From Massilia antarctica (GTDB taxonomy: Bacteria > Pseudomonadota > Gammaproteobacteria > Burkholderiales > Burkholderiaceae_D), in NCBI RefSeq assembly GCF_015689335.1, contig NZ_CP065053.1, forward strand, positions 5,766,001-5,830,000: a DNA stretch of 64,000 nucleotides. The letters run 5' to 3'. This document shows, one piece after another, positions 25,085 to 33,169 of this stretch (positions are counted from its first letter, which is position 1; every line of letters starts with the position of its first letter). The position numbers and the translations under genes were made by a program. The notes beneath the pieces are model-generated. The model did not search any database and was not told the DNA's origin. It saw nothing but the letters and a program-made list of their open reading frames with translations.

Positions 25085-25786
25085 CTAGGCGGATGCGCCG
25101 TACAGCACCTCGGCGCGCTGGAACAGGATCCACGAGGTGGCGATGTATTTGTCGCCGCTGCGCGCCACGTGGCCCTTGTGCGAATGGGTGAAGCCGGCCG
25201 GCGCGATGATCAGGCGCCCCTGGCGCGCGTCGATCTTGCGCTTCTGGTAGTAGAACTCCGTCTCTCCACCCTCTTCCACGTCGTTCAGGTAGAACTGGAA
25301 CAGCAGCGCGCGGTGCAGGCTTTCGCAGCTTGCGTTCTGCGGATAGATCTCGGAATGCCAGTGATGGTAGCCACCGCTGGCGCGCACGTATTTTTGCACG
25401 TTGATCTGGCCGGCGCGGTACATCATGCGCATCAGCTCATCGATGTGGGCGGTGCCGCAGTCGTCGAAATTCTCGGGCGACAGCACCACCGGCTCGCCGG
25501 TGACCGGATGGATCACCTGCGGCGACAGCGCGCCGATCAGCATCATGCGGTACTTGTTCATGTAGGTGCACAGATGCTCGCGCACCGCCTGCATCATGAT
25601 GCCCGCCACGTCCTGCCATTCCTCGTGCGCGGAAATGGTCAGGTCGTAGCTGTCCTTCCTGGTCGTGTCGACGCCGTTGCCGGTCTTGCCGCGCGCGACC
25701 TTGCCGCTCGTGTCGAAGCGGGCGATGATGGCGGCGCACTGCTCGCTCGTCAGGGCATTGTCGTAAATCTCGATGAAGTCGTCCAC
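25085..25786 (-). CDS. 2OG-Fe(II) oxygenase superfamily protein
   Basis: A 233-residue double-stranded beta-helix oxygenase. The metal site appears to be His-x-Glu or His-x-Asp in GGYHHWHSEIYP and the distal His in FTHSHKGH; the 2OG-binding basic residue may be the Lys of SGDKYIATSW. The overall pattern (ALLFQFYLNDVEEGGETEFYYQ, GRLIIAPAGFTHSHKG) is that of the prolyl 4-hydroxylase-like family. The substrate is unknown. It lies 63 nt downstream of a PhyH-type oxygenase, so two Fe/2OG enzymes are adjacent. Confidence 0.82.
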   Translation of the reverse strand: MDDFIEIYDNALTSEQCAAIIARFDTSGKVARGKTGNGVDTTRKDSYDLTISAHEEWQDVAGIMMQAVREHLCTYMNKYRMMLIGALSPQVIHPVTGEPVVLSPENFDDCGTAHIDELMRMMYRAGQINVQKYVRASGGYHHWHSEIYPQNASCESLHRALLFQFYLNDVEEGGETEFYYQKRKIDARQGRLIIAPAGFTHSHKGHVARSGDKYIATSWILFQRAEVLYGASA

Positions 25787-25849
25787 CCTCGGTCTCCGGA
25801 TCTGGTTTTTCTGATACCGGCATAGTACACAAGGCGCGCCGCCGGGTCA

Positions 25850-26530
25850 CTAGCCGGCGTGCGCGGCGACATTCCATGCCAGGCCATGCGGCAGGGTGCG
25901 CGGGCCGAACACAAAGTGCAACACCCGGCGCCGGCTTTGTCCGAGCGCCTTGGACGACGCATGCAGCAGCAGCGGGCGCATGACCAGCGCGCCGCCGATG
26001 CCGGCGGTGCAAGCGACGGCCGGGGTAACGGCGCGGGCGGCGGGCAGGTCGGCCGGCGCAATCACGCCGGCACGGTGCGAACCGGGCACCACGACCAGCG
26101 GACCGTCATCGGGACCGCACGGGTCCAGATGCACGCGCACGGCGACCAGTTCGCGCAGCACCTCCGGCGGCGCCTGTACAAATACGCTGCCTTCCTTGAC
26201 CGACCATCCACGCAGCGCTGGGGCGTCGACCCGCGCCGCCACCGGAATGCTCAGGTCCTGGTGCATCGGCACCAGCCAGTTGCGGTCCGCCGATTTTTCA
26301 AAGTAGGTGCACTGCACCGCCAGCGCGCCGGGGTCGAGGCAGGCGGCCAGCGCGGGATCGGCGTTCAGGCGCGCGGCCAGCGCGGCGCACCACGGTTGCG
26401 ACAGCAGGCAGCGCGTGCCGCCCGACGCCGCGGCGGCCGGCTGTACCAACTCGCCCAGGCGCGCGCATTCGGCCGCCGACAGCACGGCGGGCACCAGCGC
26501 GTAACCCAGTTGGTCGAAGTGGTCCGTCAT
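25850..26530 (-). CDS. Phytanoyl-CoA dioxygenase (PhyH) family protein
   Basis: A 226-residue PhyH-family oxygenase. It shows the HxD metal motif in VPMHQDLSIP, a middle AVRVHLDPCGPDDGPLVVVPGSH segment typical of PhyH, and the distal His in RPLLLHASSKA, followed by RRRVLHFVF, where an Arg would bind 2-oxoglutarate. The substrate cannot be deduced. The gene overlaps the SulP transporter stop by 4 nt (ATGA), suggesting a shared transcript. Confidence 0.85.
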   Translation of the reverse strand: MTDHFDQLGYALVPAVLSAAECARLGELVQPAAAASGGTRCLLSQPWCAALAARLNADPALAACLDPGALAVQCTYFEKSADRNWLVPMHQDLSIPVAARVDAPALRGWSVKEGSVFVQAPPEVLRELVAVRVHLDPCGPDDGPLVVVPGSHRAGVIAPADLPAARAVTPAVACTAGIGGALVMRPLLLHASSKALGQSRRRVLHFVFGPRTLPHGLAWNVAAHAG

Positions 26531-28167
26531 TTGAGCGCCAGCGCGTCCGACGCCATGGCCGCGCTCAGGAAAATCTTGCCGTTGATCGCGCCAATCAGGT
26601 CACTGGTTTTCAGGCGGTCCATCACCGGCCCCTTGACCTCGGCCAGATGCAAGCCAATGCCGCGCTGGCGCAGCGACAGATTCAGTTCGCCCAGGCCGAA
26701 CAGGGCCGACGTATCGATCGAGCTGACTGCCGTCATCACCAGCACCAGGTGGCGGGCAGCGGGATGCAGCGCCAGTTCTTCCTCGATGCGGGCGTTGACC
26801 GCTTCCACATTGCCGAAGAAGAGATTGGCGTCGATGCGCAGCATCAGCACATCGGGCACGGTGCCGGCGGGGTAGCGTTCGATATTGCGGAAATGCTCGG
26901 TGCCGGCGATCCGGCCCAGCACCGCGATATGCGGGCGGCTGGCACGCCAGATCAGGGTGCCGAGCGAGAGCAGCACGCCGAGAATGACACCGTAGTCCAC
27001 ACCCAGCGCGATCACGCCGCCCGCCGTCGCCAGCAGGGCCAGCGCGTCGCCGCGGTCATAGCGCCACGCGGTGCGCAGGGTATCCAGTTCCAGCATGCCC
27101 AGCACCGCGACGATGATGGTGGCGGCCAGCGCGGGCAGCGGCAGCAGCGCCAGCCAGCCGGTCGGCGCGACCAGCGCCAGTGCCAGCAGGGCGGCGCTGA
27201 TGATGCTCGCCAGCGGCGTGTTGGCGCCAGCGGCGAAGTTCACGCCCGAACGCGACAGGCTGCCGGTGACCGGCAGGCCGCCCGTGAGCGCGCTGCCGAT
27301 GTTGGCCATGCCAAGGCCGATCAGCTCCATATTACTTTGCAGCTTTTCCTGGCGCTTGAGCGCAAGCGTTTGCGCGGCCGACATCCCCATCAAAAAAATC
27401 ATGAAGCCGATCAGCAGGGCCGGCTGCATCAGCGCGCGCCAGTGGGCGCCGGAGGTGGCCAGGTTCAGGCCAGGCAGGCCGGACGCAACTTCGCCGGTGC
27501 AGCGCACGCCCAGCGCCGGCAGGTCCATGACCGCCGACAGCAAGGTGGCGCCGATCACCACCAGCATGGGCGCGAGGCGCGCGCCGATGTCGGCCACGCC
27601 GCCCGGCAAGCCGGCGCGGCGCAGCAGCGGCGCGAGATACTGCCTGGCCAGCAGCAGCAAGACAATCGCCCCGCCGCCCAATATGGCGCTCGGCATGTGC
27701 AGCTGCGCCAGCGCGCCTCCGGCCAGCACCTTCAACTGGCCGAAGGCGATCACGATCGCGGCGCCGATGGTAAAGCCGCTCATGACCGGACGCGAGAAAA
27801 AATTGGCCACGTAGCCGAGCCTCAGCAGGCCACAGAGAAGCAGCACCGCGCCGCAAGCGAGTGCCAGTTGGGCGGCAAGCACGATATACAGGCCGGAGCC
27901 GGGTGCGGCGAGCGGCGCCAGGGCGGCCGCCGTCATGAGCGAAATGATCGCCATCGGGCCGACCGACTGGGTCATGCTCGATCCGAACAGCGCGTACAGA
28001 ATGGGGGGGAGAATGCTGGCGTAGATGCCGGCCACCGGCGGCAGGCCGGCCACCAGGGCGTACGCCATCCCCTGCGGGATCATCATGAGGGCGACGACGA
28101 TGCCGGCGCTGATGTCACCGGGCAGCGACGCGCGCCGGTAGTTTTTTAACCACTGCAGCATGCCCAC
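26527..28167 (-). CDS. SulP family anion transporter with STAS domain
   Basis: A 546-residue protein. The N-terminal membrane domain (about 12 segments, residues 15-410) opens with SLPGDISAGIVVALMMIPQGMAYALVAGLPPVAGIYASILP, the SulP signature region. A C-terminal STAS domain (about 430-540) includes LVLMTAVSSIDTSALFGL. SulP proteins move sulphate, bicarbonate or dicarboxylates across the inner membrane. First gene of a probable transcript continuing into the PhyH protein. Confidence 0.92.
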   Translation of the reverse strand: MGMLQWLKNYRRASLPGDISAGIVVALMMIPQGMAYALVAGLPPVAGIYASILPPILYALFGSSMTQSVGPMAIISLMTAAALAPLAAPGSGLYIVLAAQLALACGAVLLLCGLLRLGYVANFFSRPVMSGFTIGAAIVIAFGQLKVLAGGALAQLHMPSAILGGGAIVLLLLARQYLAPLLRRAGLPGGVADIGARLAPMLVVIGATLLSAVMDLPALGVRCTGEVASGLPGLNLATSGAHWRALMQPALLIGFMIFLMGMSAAQTLALKRQEKLQSNMELIGLGMANIGSALTGGLPVTGSLSRSGVNFAAGANTPLASIISAALLALALVAPTGWLALLPLPALAATIIVAVLGMLELDTLRTAWRYDRGDALALLATAGGVIALGVDYGVILGVLLSLGTLIWRASRPHIAVLGRIAGTEHFRNIERYPAGTVPDVLMLRIDANLFFGNVEAVNARIEEELALHPAARHLVLVMTAVSSIDTSALFGLGELNLSLRQRGIGLHLAEVKGPVMDRLKTSDLIGAINGKIFLSAAMASDALALK

Positions 28168-28212
28168 TTGATCTGTTTACCCTTTGCGCCGATGATGGCG
28201 GATTATACCCTC

Positions 28213-28277
28213 CGTCGCTCCCGCCCGTCGCTCCCGCCCGTAGCTTCCGCCCGTCGCTTCCGCCCGTCGCTCCCGCG
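28213..28277. repeat. Five tandem copies of a 13-bp unit (CGTCGCTCCCGCC)
   Basis: Five head-to-tail units run without gaps; units 3 and 4 differ by one or two bases and the fifth runs into a palindrome. The unit is half of the neighbouring REP-like hairpin, so the array probably arose by slippage at that element. Confidence 0.8.
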
Positions 28278-28348
28278 CAGGCGGGAGCCCAAGTAATATC
28301 CGCGGCCCTGGACTGAGCTACGAACTTGGACTCCCGCCTGCGCGGGAG
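28269..28348. repeat. Pair of oppositely oriented REP-like palindromes
   Basis: Hairpin 1 (28269-28288) has 8-bp arms GCTCCCGC/GCGGGAGC around GCAG. Hairpin 2 (28331-28348) has arms CTCCCGC/GCGGGAG around CTGC, and is the reverse complement of the first. Together they form a BIME-like pair about 40 bp apart. After it a near-repeat, GAGCGACGGTGGCTGCYG, occurs twice. The element lies upstream of sulP and downstream of the diguanylate cyclase. Confidence 0.75.
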
Positions 28349-28405
28349 CGACGGTGGCTGCCGGAGCGACGGTGGCTGCTGGAGCGATGGGGCAAGCGCC
28401 GGTCG

Positions 28406-29842
28406 CTACGACATCGCCAGTTCGACGCAGTTGCGGCCCGCGCGCTTGGCCCGGCCCAGCGCCGCGTCAACCCGCAGCATCAGCGCGTCGGCGCTTTCCT
28501 GGTCGGCCAGTTGCCCCACGCCGAGCGAAATGGTGAGGCGGTCGCAGCCCGCTATATCGGTCTGCGCCACCGCCACCCGGATCTTTTCGGCGATCTTGAG
28601 CGCGTCGATCGCGCTGGTGTGCGGCACGATGATCAAGAATTCCTCGCCGCCCGAGCGTATCAGCACATCGCTGGCGCGCAGCACCGACTGGGTCACTTCC
28701 GCCACCGTGCGCAGCGCGGCGTCGCCCACCGGATGGCCGAACTGGTCGTTGATGGCCTTGAAGCGGTCGATGTCGAAGCCGATCAGCGCGGCCGGCACCT
28801 TGTAGCGGCGGGCGCGCTTGATTTCGAGTTCGAGCAGATGCTCGCCGTGGCGCCGGTTGGCCACCCCGGTGAGCGCATCGACCGTCGCCAGGTGCGTCAC
28901 CCTTCCCAGCAAGGCTTCGTTTTCGCGGCTCATCGCGGCCATGCGCAGGCCGAAGCCGGCCATCTGCGCGAGCGCCATGAACGAATCGAGTTCCGCGCAG
29001 CTGAACTGGCGCGCGCGCCCGAACATCAGGCACAGCGACCCGGCCAGCGCGCTTCCCGGCGCACTCCCCAGCGGCAGCCCGATGACCATCTCCACGCCCT
29101 TGTCGACCAGGGACAGTGCCAGTTCGGGCTCGCCGGCCTTGGCCGGCGCATCCAGCAAGGCCATCTCATTGCTGCAGGCCGCGACCAGGCCCGGAAAGGC
29201 ATGCCGCAGCGGCGACTGCAGCAGCCTGTCGCTGCGGTGAAGCACCCGCGCCAGATTGATGCCGGTCGGCGAAAACTGCGCTTCGAGCTGCAGGTCGCCC
29301 GGTACATCCATGCGAAACAGCGACGCGTGCACGGCGCCGGAAACGTCGCACAGCGCCACGCAAATCTGTTCGGCCACAGTGGTGATGTCGTCCACGTCGA
29401 CCAGTGCCTGCTGCAGCCGGGTGCGCAGGGCCAGCAGCGAGCGCAGCTCGTCGGCCGACGTTTCGGCCGCGATGGGAGCGTCCAGCTGCGCCGTGATCGC
29501 GGCGCGCAGGTCGGTGTCGTCGAGCGGCGCGATGGCATACGCCAGCGGACCGCACTTCATCAGCGCGGGCAGCCAGCCGGCGCTGATGAATGGGCACAGT
29601 AGCAGCACCGGCGCACCGGCGCGGCGCGCGATCAGTTCACCGAGCGCGTCGAGATCGAAGCTGCTGTCGAACCGTTCCAGATCGATGATGAGCAGGTCGA
29701 CCCGCTCCTGGCCCAGCAATAGGGTGGCCTGCTCGGTGCCGTCGGCGATGAACAGGCGCGCGAACATATCAGCGTAGCTGCCCTGGAAATCGACCCGACG
29801 CTGTCCTACCGGATTCAGAAAAAGTCCAATCTGCTGCGACAT
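28406..29842 (-). CDS. Diguanylate cyclase (receiver-like, GAF, GGDEF)
   Basis: About 478 residues. N-terminal receiver-like region (about 1-125, with LLIIDLERFDSSFDLDAL), a GAF-type region (about 150-300) and a GGDEF domain (about 315-478). The GGDEF domain has DALTGVANRR, GFDIDRFKAINDQFGHPVGD and an intact GGEEF active site. RASD lies five residues before GGEEF and matches the inhibitory I-site (RxxD), so product feedback is expected. It makes cyclic di-GMP from GTP. ATG 29842 has a good AAGGAGA ribosome-binding site; the longer frame begins with TTG in the divergent promoter region. Confidence 0.88.
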   Translation of the reverse strand: MSQQIGLFLNPVGQRRVDFQGSYADMFARLFIADGTEQATLLLGQERVDLLIIDLERFDSSFDLDALGELIARRAGAPVLLLCPFISAGWLPALMKCGPLAYAIAPLDDTDLRAAITAQLDAPIAAETSADELRSLLALRTRLQQALVDVDDITTVAEQICVALCDVSGAVHASLFRMDVPGDLQLEAQFSPTGINLARVLHRSDRLLQSPLRHAFPGLVAACSNEMALLDAPAKAGEPELALSLVDKGVEMVIGLPLGSAPGSALAGSLCLMFGRARQFSCAELDSFMALAQMAGFGLRMAAMSRENEALLGRVTHLATVDALTGVANRRHGEHLLELEIKRARRYKVPAALIGFDIDRFKAINDQFGHPVGDAALRTVAEVTQSVLRASDVLIRSGGEEFLIIVPHTSAIDALKIAEKIRVAVAQTDIAGCDRLTISLGVGQLADQESADALMLRVDAALGRAKRAGRNCVELAMS

Positions 29843-30028
29843 CGGGTCTCCTTGAGCTCGAAAGCATGCGGCATGAATACGCAGTGGCAACATACCTTGC
29901 GTCTGGCCGCCCCACAGTTTGCCATAAAGCACAAAAGCCGCAAACACCAACGCGGGCGCAGTGTGCGCGGCCGCACCGTCAGCAGCGCGCTGCGGTCGGA
30001 TACTGCCAGTTCGAATGGAGGAAGCACC

Positions 30029-31024
30029 ATGGCAAATACGGATCAAAACGAATTGAATTCACAGGTCGATGCGGTCGCCGACAAGCAGCGCGCGATCCAG
30101 AGCAGGCAGGATCAGAAAGACGCCTCGGCCAGCACCGAGGAAAGCAAGGCAGCGGTGCAGACGGGCGGCCCACGGCAGCCGGCGCCGCCGCTGCCGTCGC
30201 AGCACCTGGTCAAACCCGGTATCGAAGCGTCGATGGAACTCAAACCGCGCTTTATGGCCGACGCTTACAAGGGCAGCGGCAAACTGCAGGGGCAAACGGC
30301 GATCATCACCGGCGGCGATTCGGGCATCGGGCGCGCCGTGGCCGTGCTGTTCGCGCGCGAAGGCGCCGATGTGGCGATTTTTTACCTGAACGAGCACGAA
30401 GACGCGGAAGAAACCAAACGCTGCATCGAGGCCGAAGGCCAGCGCTGCATCACGGTGGCGGGCGACGTCAAGGACATGGCGTTCTGCAAGGAGGCCGTCG
30501 ACAAGGTCGTGGCCGAATTCGGGCGCCTCGATGTGCTGGTCAATAACGCCGCCTTCCAGGAACATGCGGCGTCGCTGCTGGACCTGACCGAGGAGCGCTT
30601 CGACGAAACCATGCGCACCAATATCTACGGCTACTTCCACATGGCCAAGGCCGCCCTGCCCCATCTCAAGCGCGGCGCCGCCATCATCAATACCGGATCG
30701 GTCACCGGCTTGCAGGGTTCGGCCAAGCTGCTCGATTATTCGGCGACCAAGGGCGCGATCCACGCGTTCACGATGTCGCTGGCATCGAACCTGCTGGAAC
30801 AGGGCATCCGCGTGAATGCGGTTGCGCCAGGGCCGGTATGGACGCCCCTCAATCCGGCCGACCAGTCGCCCGAGAAGATCGCCAAATTCGGCCAGGACAC
30901 CGACATGCACCGTCCGGCCCAGCCGGAGGAACTGTCACCGGCGTATGTATTTTTGGCCTCGGCGGTGTGTTCGAGCTATATCACCGGCATCGTGTTGCCG
31001 GTCACAGGCAGCGTAGGCAGCTAA
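30029..31024 (+). CDS. SDR family oxidoreductase, stress-type
   Basis: About 331 residues. After a polar, low-complexity tail (about 1-75, rich in Gln, Ser, Ala) comes a Rossmann domain: TGGDSGIGRAVAV, VNNAAFQE, NTGSVTG with the catalytic Ser, and YSATKGA with Tyr and Lys. The extended polar N-terminus is typical of the YhdF/general stress protein 39-like branch. Cofactor NAD(P) is expected; the substrate is unknown. ATG 30029 follows an AATGGAGGA ribosome-binding site. Ku lies 16 nt downstream, so they are probably co-transcribed. Confidence 0.88.
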   Translation: MANTDQNELNSQVDAVADKQRAIQSRQDQKDASASTEESKAAVQTGGPRQPAPPLPSQHLVKPGIEASMELKPRFMADAYKGSGKLQGQTAIITGGDSGIGRAVAVLFAREGADVAIFYLNEHEDAEETKRCIEAEGQRCITVAGDVKDMAFCKEAVDKVVAEFGRLDVLVNNAAFQEHAASLLDLTEERFDETMRTNIYGYFHMAKAALPHLKRGAAIINTGSVTGLQGSAKLLDYSATKGAIHAFTMSLASNLLEQGIRVNAVAPGPVWTPLNPADQSPEKIAKFGQDTDMHRPAQPEELSPAYVFLASAVCSSYITGIVLPVTGSVGS

Positions 31025-31039
31025 GGAAAGGACCGGCAT

Positions 31040-32026
31040 ATGGGACGCAGTCTATGGAAAGGCGCCATCAGCTTCGGGCTGGTGCATATTCCGGTCGAGA
31101 TGTATCCGGCCGTGCGCGACAACGCGCTCGACCTGACCATGCTCGACCGCCGCGACTTCTCGCCGGTCGGCTTCAAGCGCTACAACAAGGGCAATAACAA
31201 GGAAGTGGTCTGGGACGATATCGTCAAAGGCTACGAGTACGGCGACGGCGAGTACGTGGTGCTGTCCGAGGAAGACCTGCGGCGCGCGAACCCCGAGGCG
31301 ACCGGCACCATCGACATCCTGGCGTTCGTGGACGCCGGGACGGTGCCGCTGCTGTACTACGAGCAGCCCTACTATCTGGCGCCCGGCAAGGGCGGCGACA
31401 AGGTGTATGCGCTGCTGCGCGAAACCTTGAAAAAAGTCGGCAAGATCGGCATCGCCACGGTGATCATCCGGGTCAAGCAGCATCTGGCGGCGCTGGTGTG
31501 CGAGGGCGACACCATCGTGCTCAACACCTTGCGCTACAGCGACGAGATTCGTCCCACCGATGAACTGAAAATCCCGGCCGCAAAATCGAAAACCGCCGCC
31601 ATCTCGGACAAGGAGCTGAAGATGGCGATGGCGCTGGTGGAAGGCATGAGCGAAGACTGGGAACCGGAGCAGTACCACGACACCTACCGCGAGGATATCC
31701 TGGCGCTGGTCGAGAAGAAGGTCAAGGCCAAGCAGACCAAGACCATCACCATGCCCGACAAGGAAAAAGCGCCTGCCGCCAAGGGCAACGTCATCGACCT
31801 GGTGGCCCTGCTTCAGCAAAGCCTGGGCAAGAAGCCCGGCAAGGGCAAGGCGGCCAACGACGACGAGGACGATGGCGACGAGGACGAGGAAGCGCCACCA
31901 GCCAAGCCGCGCAAGGCCGCATCGAAAACCACCAGCGCCAAGGCGGCGGCCAAGCCGGCGGCAAAAGCCGTGGCGAAGCCGGCGGCCAAGGCCAAGGCGG
32001 CGCCGGCACGGCGCAAAGCCGCCTGA
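31040..32026 (+). CDS. ku: Ku protein for non-homologous end joining
   Basis: A 328-residue bacterial Ku. The conserved core opens with SLWKGAISFGLVHIPVEMYPA and includes KGYEYGDGEYVVLSEEDL, IDILAFVDAGTVPLLYYEQPYYLAP and DELKIPAAK. A long Lys/Ala-rich C-terminal tail (about 265-328) resembles tails that bind DNA. It binds broken DNA ends and recruits LigD, which lies downstream on the opposite strand. Together they form a two-component NHEJ system. Confidence 0.95.
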   Translation: MGRSLWKGAISFGLVHIPVEMYPAVRDNALDLTMLDRRDFSPVGFKRYNKGNNKEVVWDDIVKGYEYGDGEYVVLSEEDLRRANPEATGTIDILAFVDAGTVPLLYYEQPYYLAPGKGGDKVYALLRETLKKVGKIGIATVIIRVKQHLAALVCEGDTIVLNTLRYSDEIRPTDELKIPAAKSKTAAISDKELKMAMALVEGMSEDWEPEQYHDTYREDILALVEKKVKAKQTKTITMPDKEKAPAAKGNVIDLVALLQQSLGKKPGKGKAANDDEDDGDEDEEAPPAKPRKAASKTTSAKAAAKPAAKAVAKPAAKAKAAPARRKAA

Positions 32027-32041
32027 CCCGACAGGAGACGC

Positions 32042-32278
32042 ATGGACGAGATTTTCGCTTTACTTGAGTGGCCGGCAATGGCGATCAGCCTTGCCGCCGC
32101 GTGGTGGATGGGGTCGAAAAAGCCCGGCAAGCGCATCGTCGCCTTCTGGATGCTCATCGTCGGTAACCTGATGTGGATCGCCTGGGGCTGGGCAGAAGCT
32201 GCATGGGCGCTGATTGCCCTTAACGTCGGGCTGCTGGCCCTGAACGTGCGCGGGATTCGCAAGAACGAGGATGCCTGA
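32042..32278 (+). CDS. Small membrane protein, 78 aa
   Basis: A 78-residue protein with three hydrophobic segments (about 8-24, 33-50 and 52-70), rich in Trp and Ala (AAAWWMGSKKPGKRIVAFW, LMWIAWGWAEAAWALIALNVG). It ends with a basic tail (RGIRKNEDA). It starts 15 nt after the ku stop with an AGGAGA ribosome-binding site, so it belongs to the SDR-ku transcript. Weak resemblance to PnuC-type or small amino-acid transporter fragments; no firm family. Confidence 0.7.
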   Translation: MDEIFALLEWPAMAISLAAAWWMGSKKPGKRIVAFWMLIVGNLMWIAWGWAEAAWALIALNVGLLALNVRGIRKNEDA

Positions 32279-32360
32279 TCATCTTGGGGGGCGAAGCAGG
32301 TTCATGTGATAATGTTAATTATTTCGCAGCTCAGCTGCCAACGATTAACAGGACATCACC

Positions 32361-32711
32361 ATGAAACCAGCCATCCTGGCCGCCGCCGCCCTGCTCTGCT
32401 TCAGCTCCGGCGCGGCGCTGGCCGATGTCACCGAACAGGAAGCCATCCAGGCCCAGGTTGCCGGCGCCATGGCGTCGGCCGATTACGCCAGCGCCCACTG
32501 CCCCAACGTCAAGATCGACAAGGAGCGCCTGGACAGCCAGGTCAAACGCTCCGGCATGAGCGCCGACCAGCTGCGTGCGTCCGAAGACTACGCCGACCAG
32601 CGCCAGGTGATTGAGTCGATCGCCAGCACCGACAAGGCGGCCATGCTGTGCATCCTGCTGCCCAAGGCGCACGGCGGCTACGGCCGCGGCATCGTCGTCG
32701 CGAAAGACTGA
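32361..32711 (+). CDS. Exported hypothetical protein, 116 aa
   Basis: Signal peptide MKPAILAAAALLCFSSGAALA, then about 95 residues rich in Ala and Asp with two cysteines (AHCPNVKID, AAMLCILLP) that could form a disulphide. No known domain is recognised. It stands alone, with an AACAGGACA ribosome-binding site, between the ku operon and the next membrane gene. Confidence 0.7.
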   Translation: MKPAILAAAALLCFSSGAALADVTEQEAIQAQVAGAMASADYASAHCPNVKIDKERLDSQVKRSGMSADQLRASEDYADQRQVIESIASTDKAAMLCILLPKAHGGYGRGIVVAKD

Positions 32712-32831
32712 AGGCCTGTGAAAGGCAGCAAAATGAGGAAGCACCTCGGTGCTGCGATGGTGTACATCGCTTTCCTGTGATGCGTCATCGGCGGCGTTGG
32801 CATGCTGTCTCCCTATGCACTTATCTAGCTC

Positions 32832-33092
32832 ATGTTATGCTGGCCGATGGCGTTCATCTCGGCTTGGCTGATCTGGTATCTGGCGTTTACCAACATGCCC
32901 TTCAAAACCAAGGCAATCCGGTTTGGCATGTACGTGCTGCTCTGCGTCCTGACCGCTGCCGGCGGATTCGCCGGCGGTGGCGACGGGTTCAGCGTCGCCT
33001 TCATCACGACCCTTCTTCCAATGCTGGGCATGTTCTTAGTCAGTTATCTGTTCCCCATTCCCAAGGTCAATTTAACAAAACTATCGAAATGA
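32832..33092 (+). CDS. Membrane protein, 86 aa
   Basis: A hydrophobic frame with three segments (about 4-20, 30-50, 57-75) separated by polar loops (NMPFKTKAIRFGM; FAGGGDGFS) and ending in a basic tail (PKVNLTKLSK). Composition and positive-inside pattern argue for a real membrane protein, although the start is uncertain and the ribosome-binding site is weak. No family is recognised. It lies upstream of the catalase. Confidence 0.5.
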   Translation: MLCWPMAFISAWLIWYLAFTNMPFKTKAIRFGMYVLLCVLTAAGGFAGGGDGFSVAFITTLLPMLGMFLVSYLFPIPKVNLTKLSK

Positions 33093-33169
33093 TTTATTTA
33101 ATTGTCTTTGGCTAATTAATTGACTCAACTAAACTTCTTGCATCGAATCACCACTGAGGAGTTGCAAGC

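Noticed and set aside
28213..28277. Tandem 13-bp repeats as a CRISPR array
   Set aside because: Units abut without spacers and are derived from a REP-like hairpin; no cas genes are nearby.
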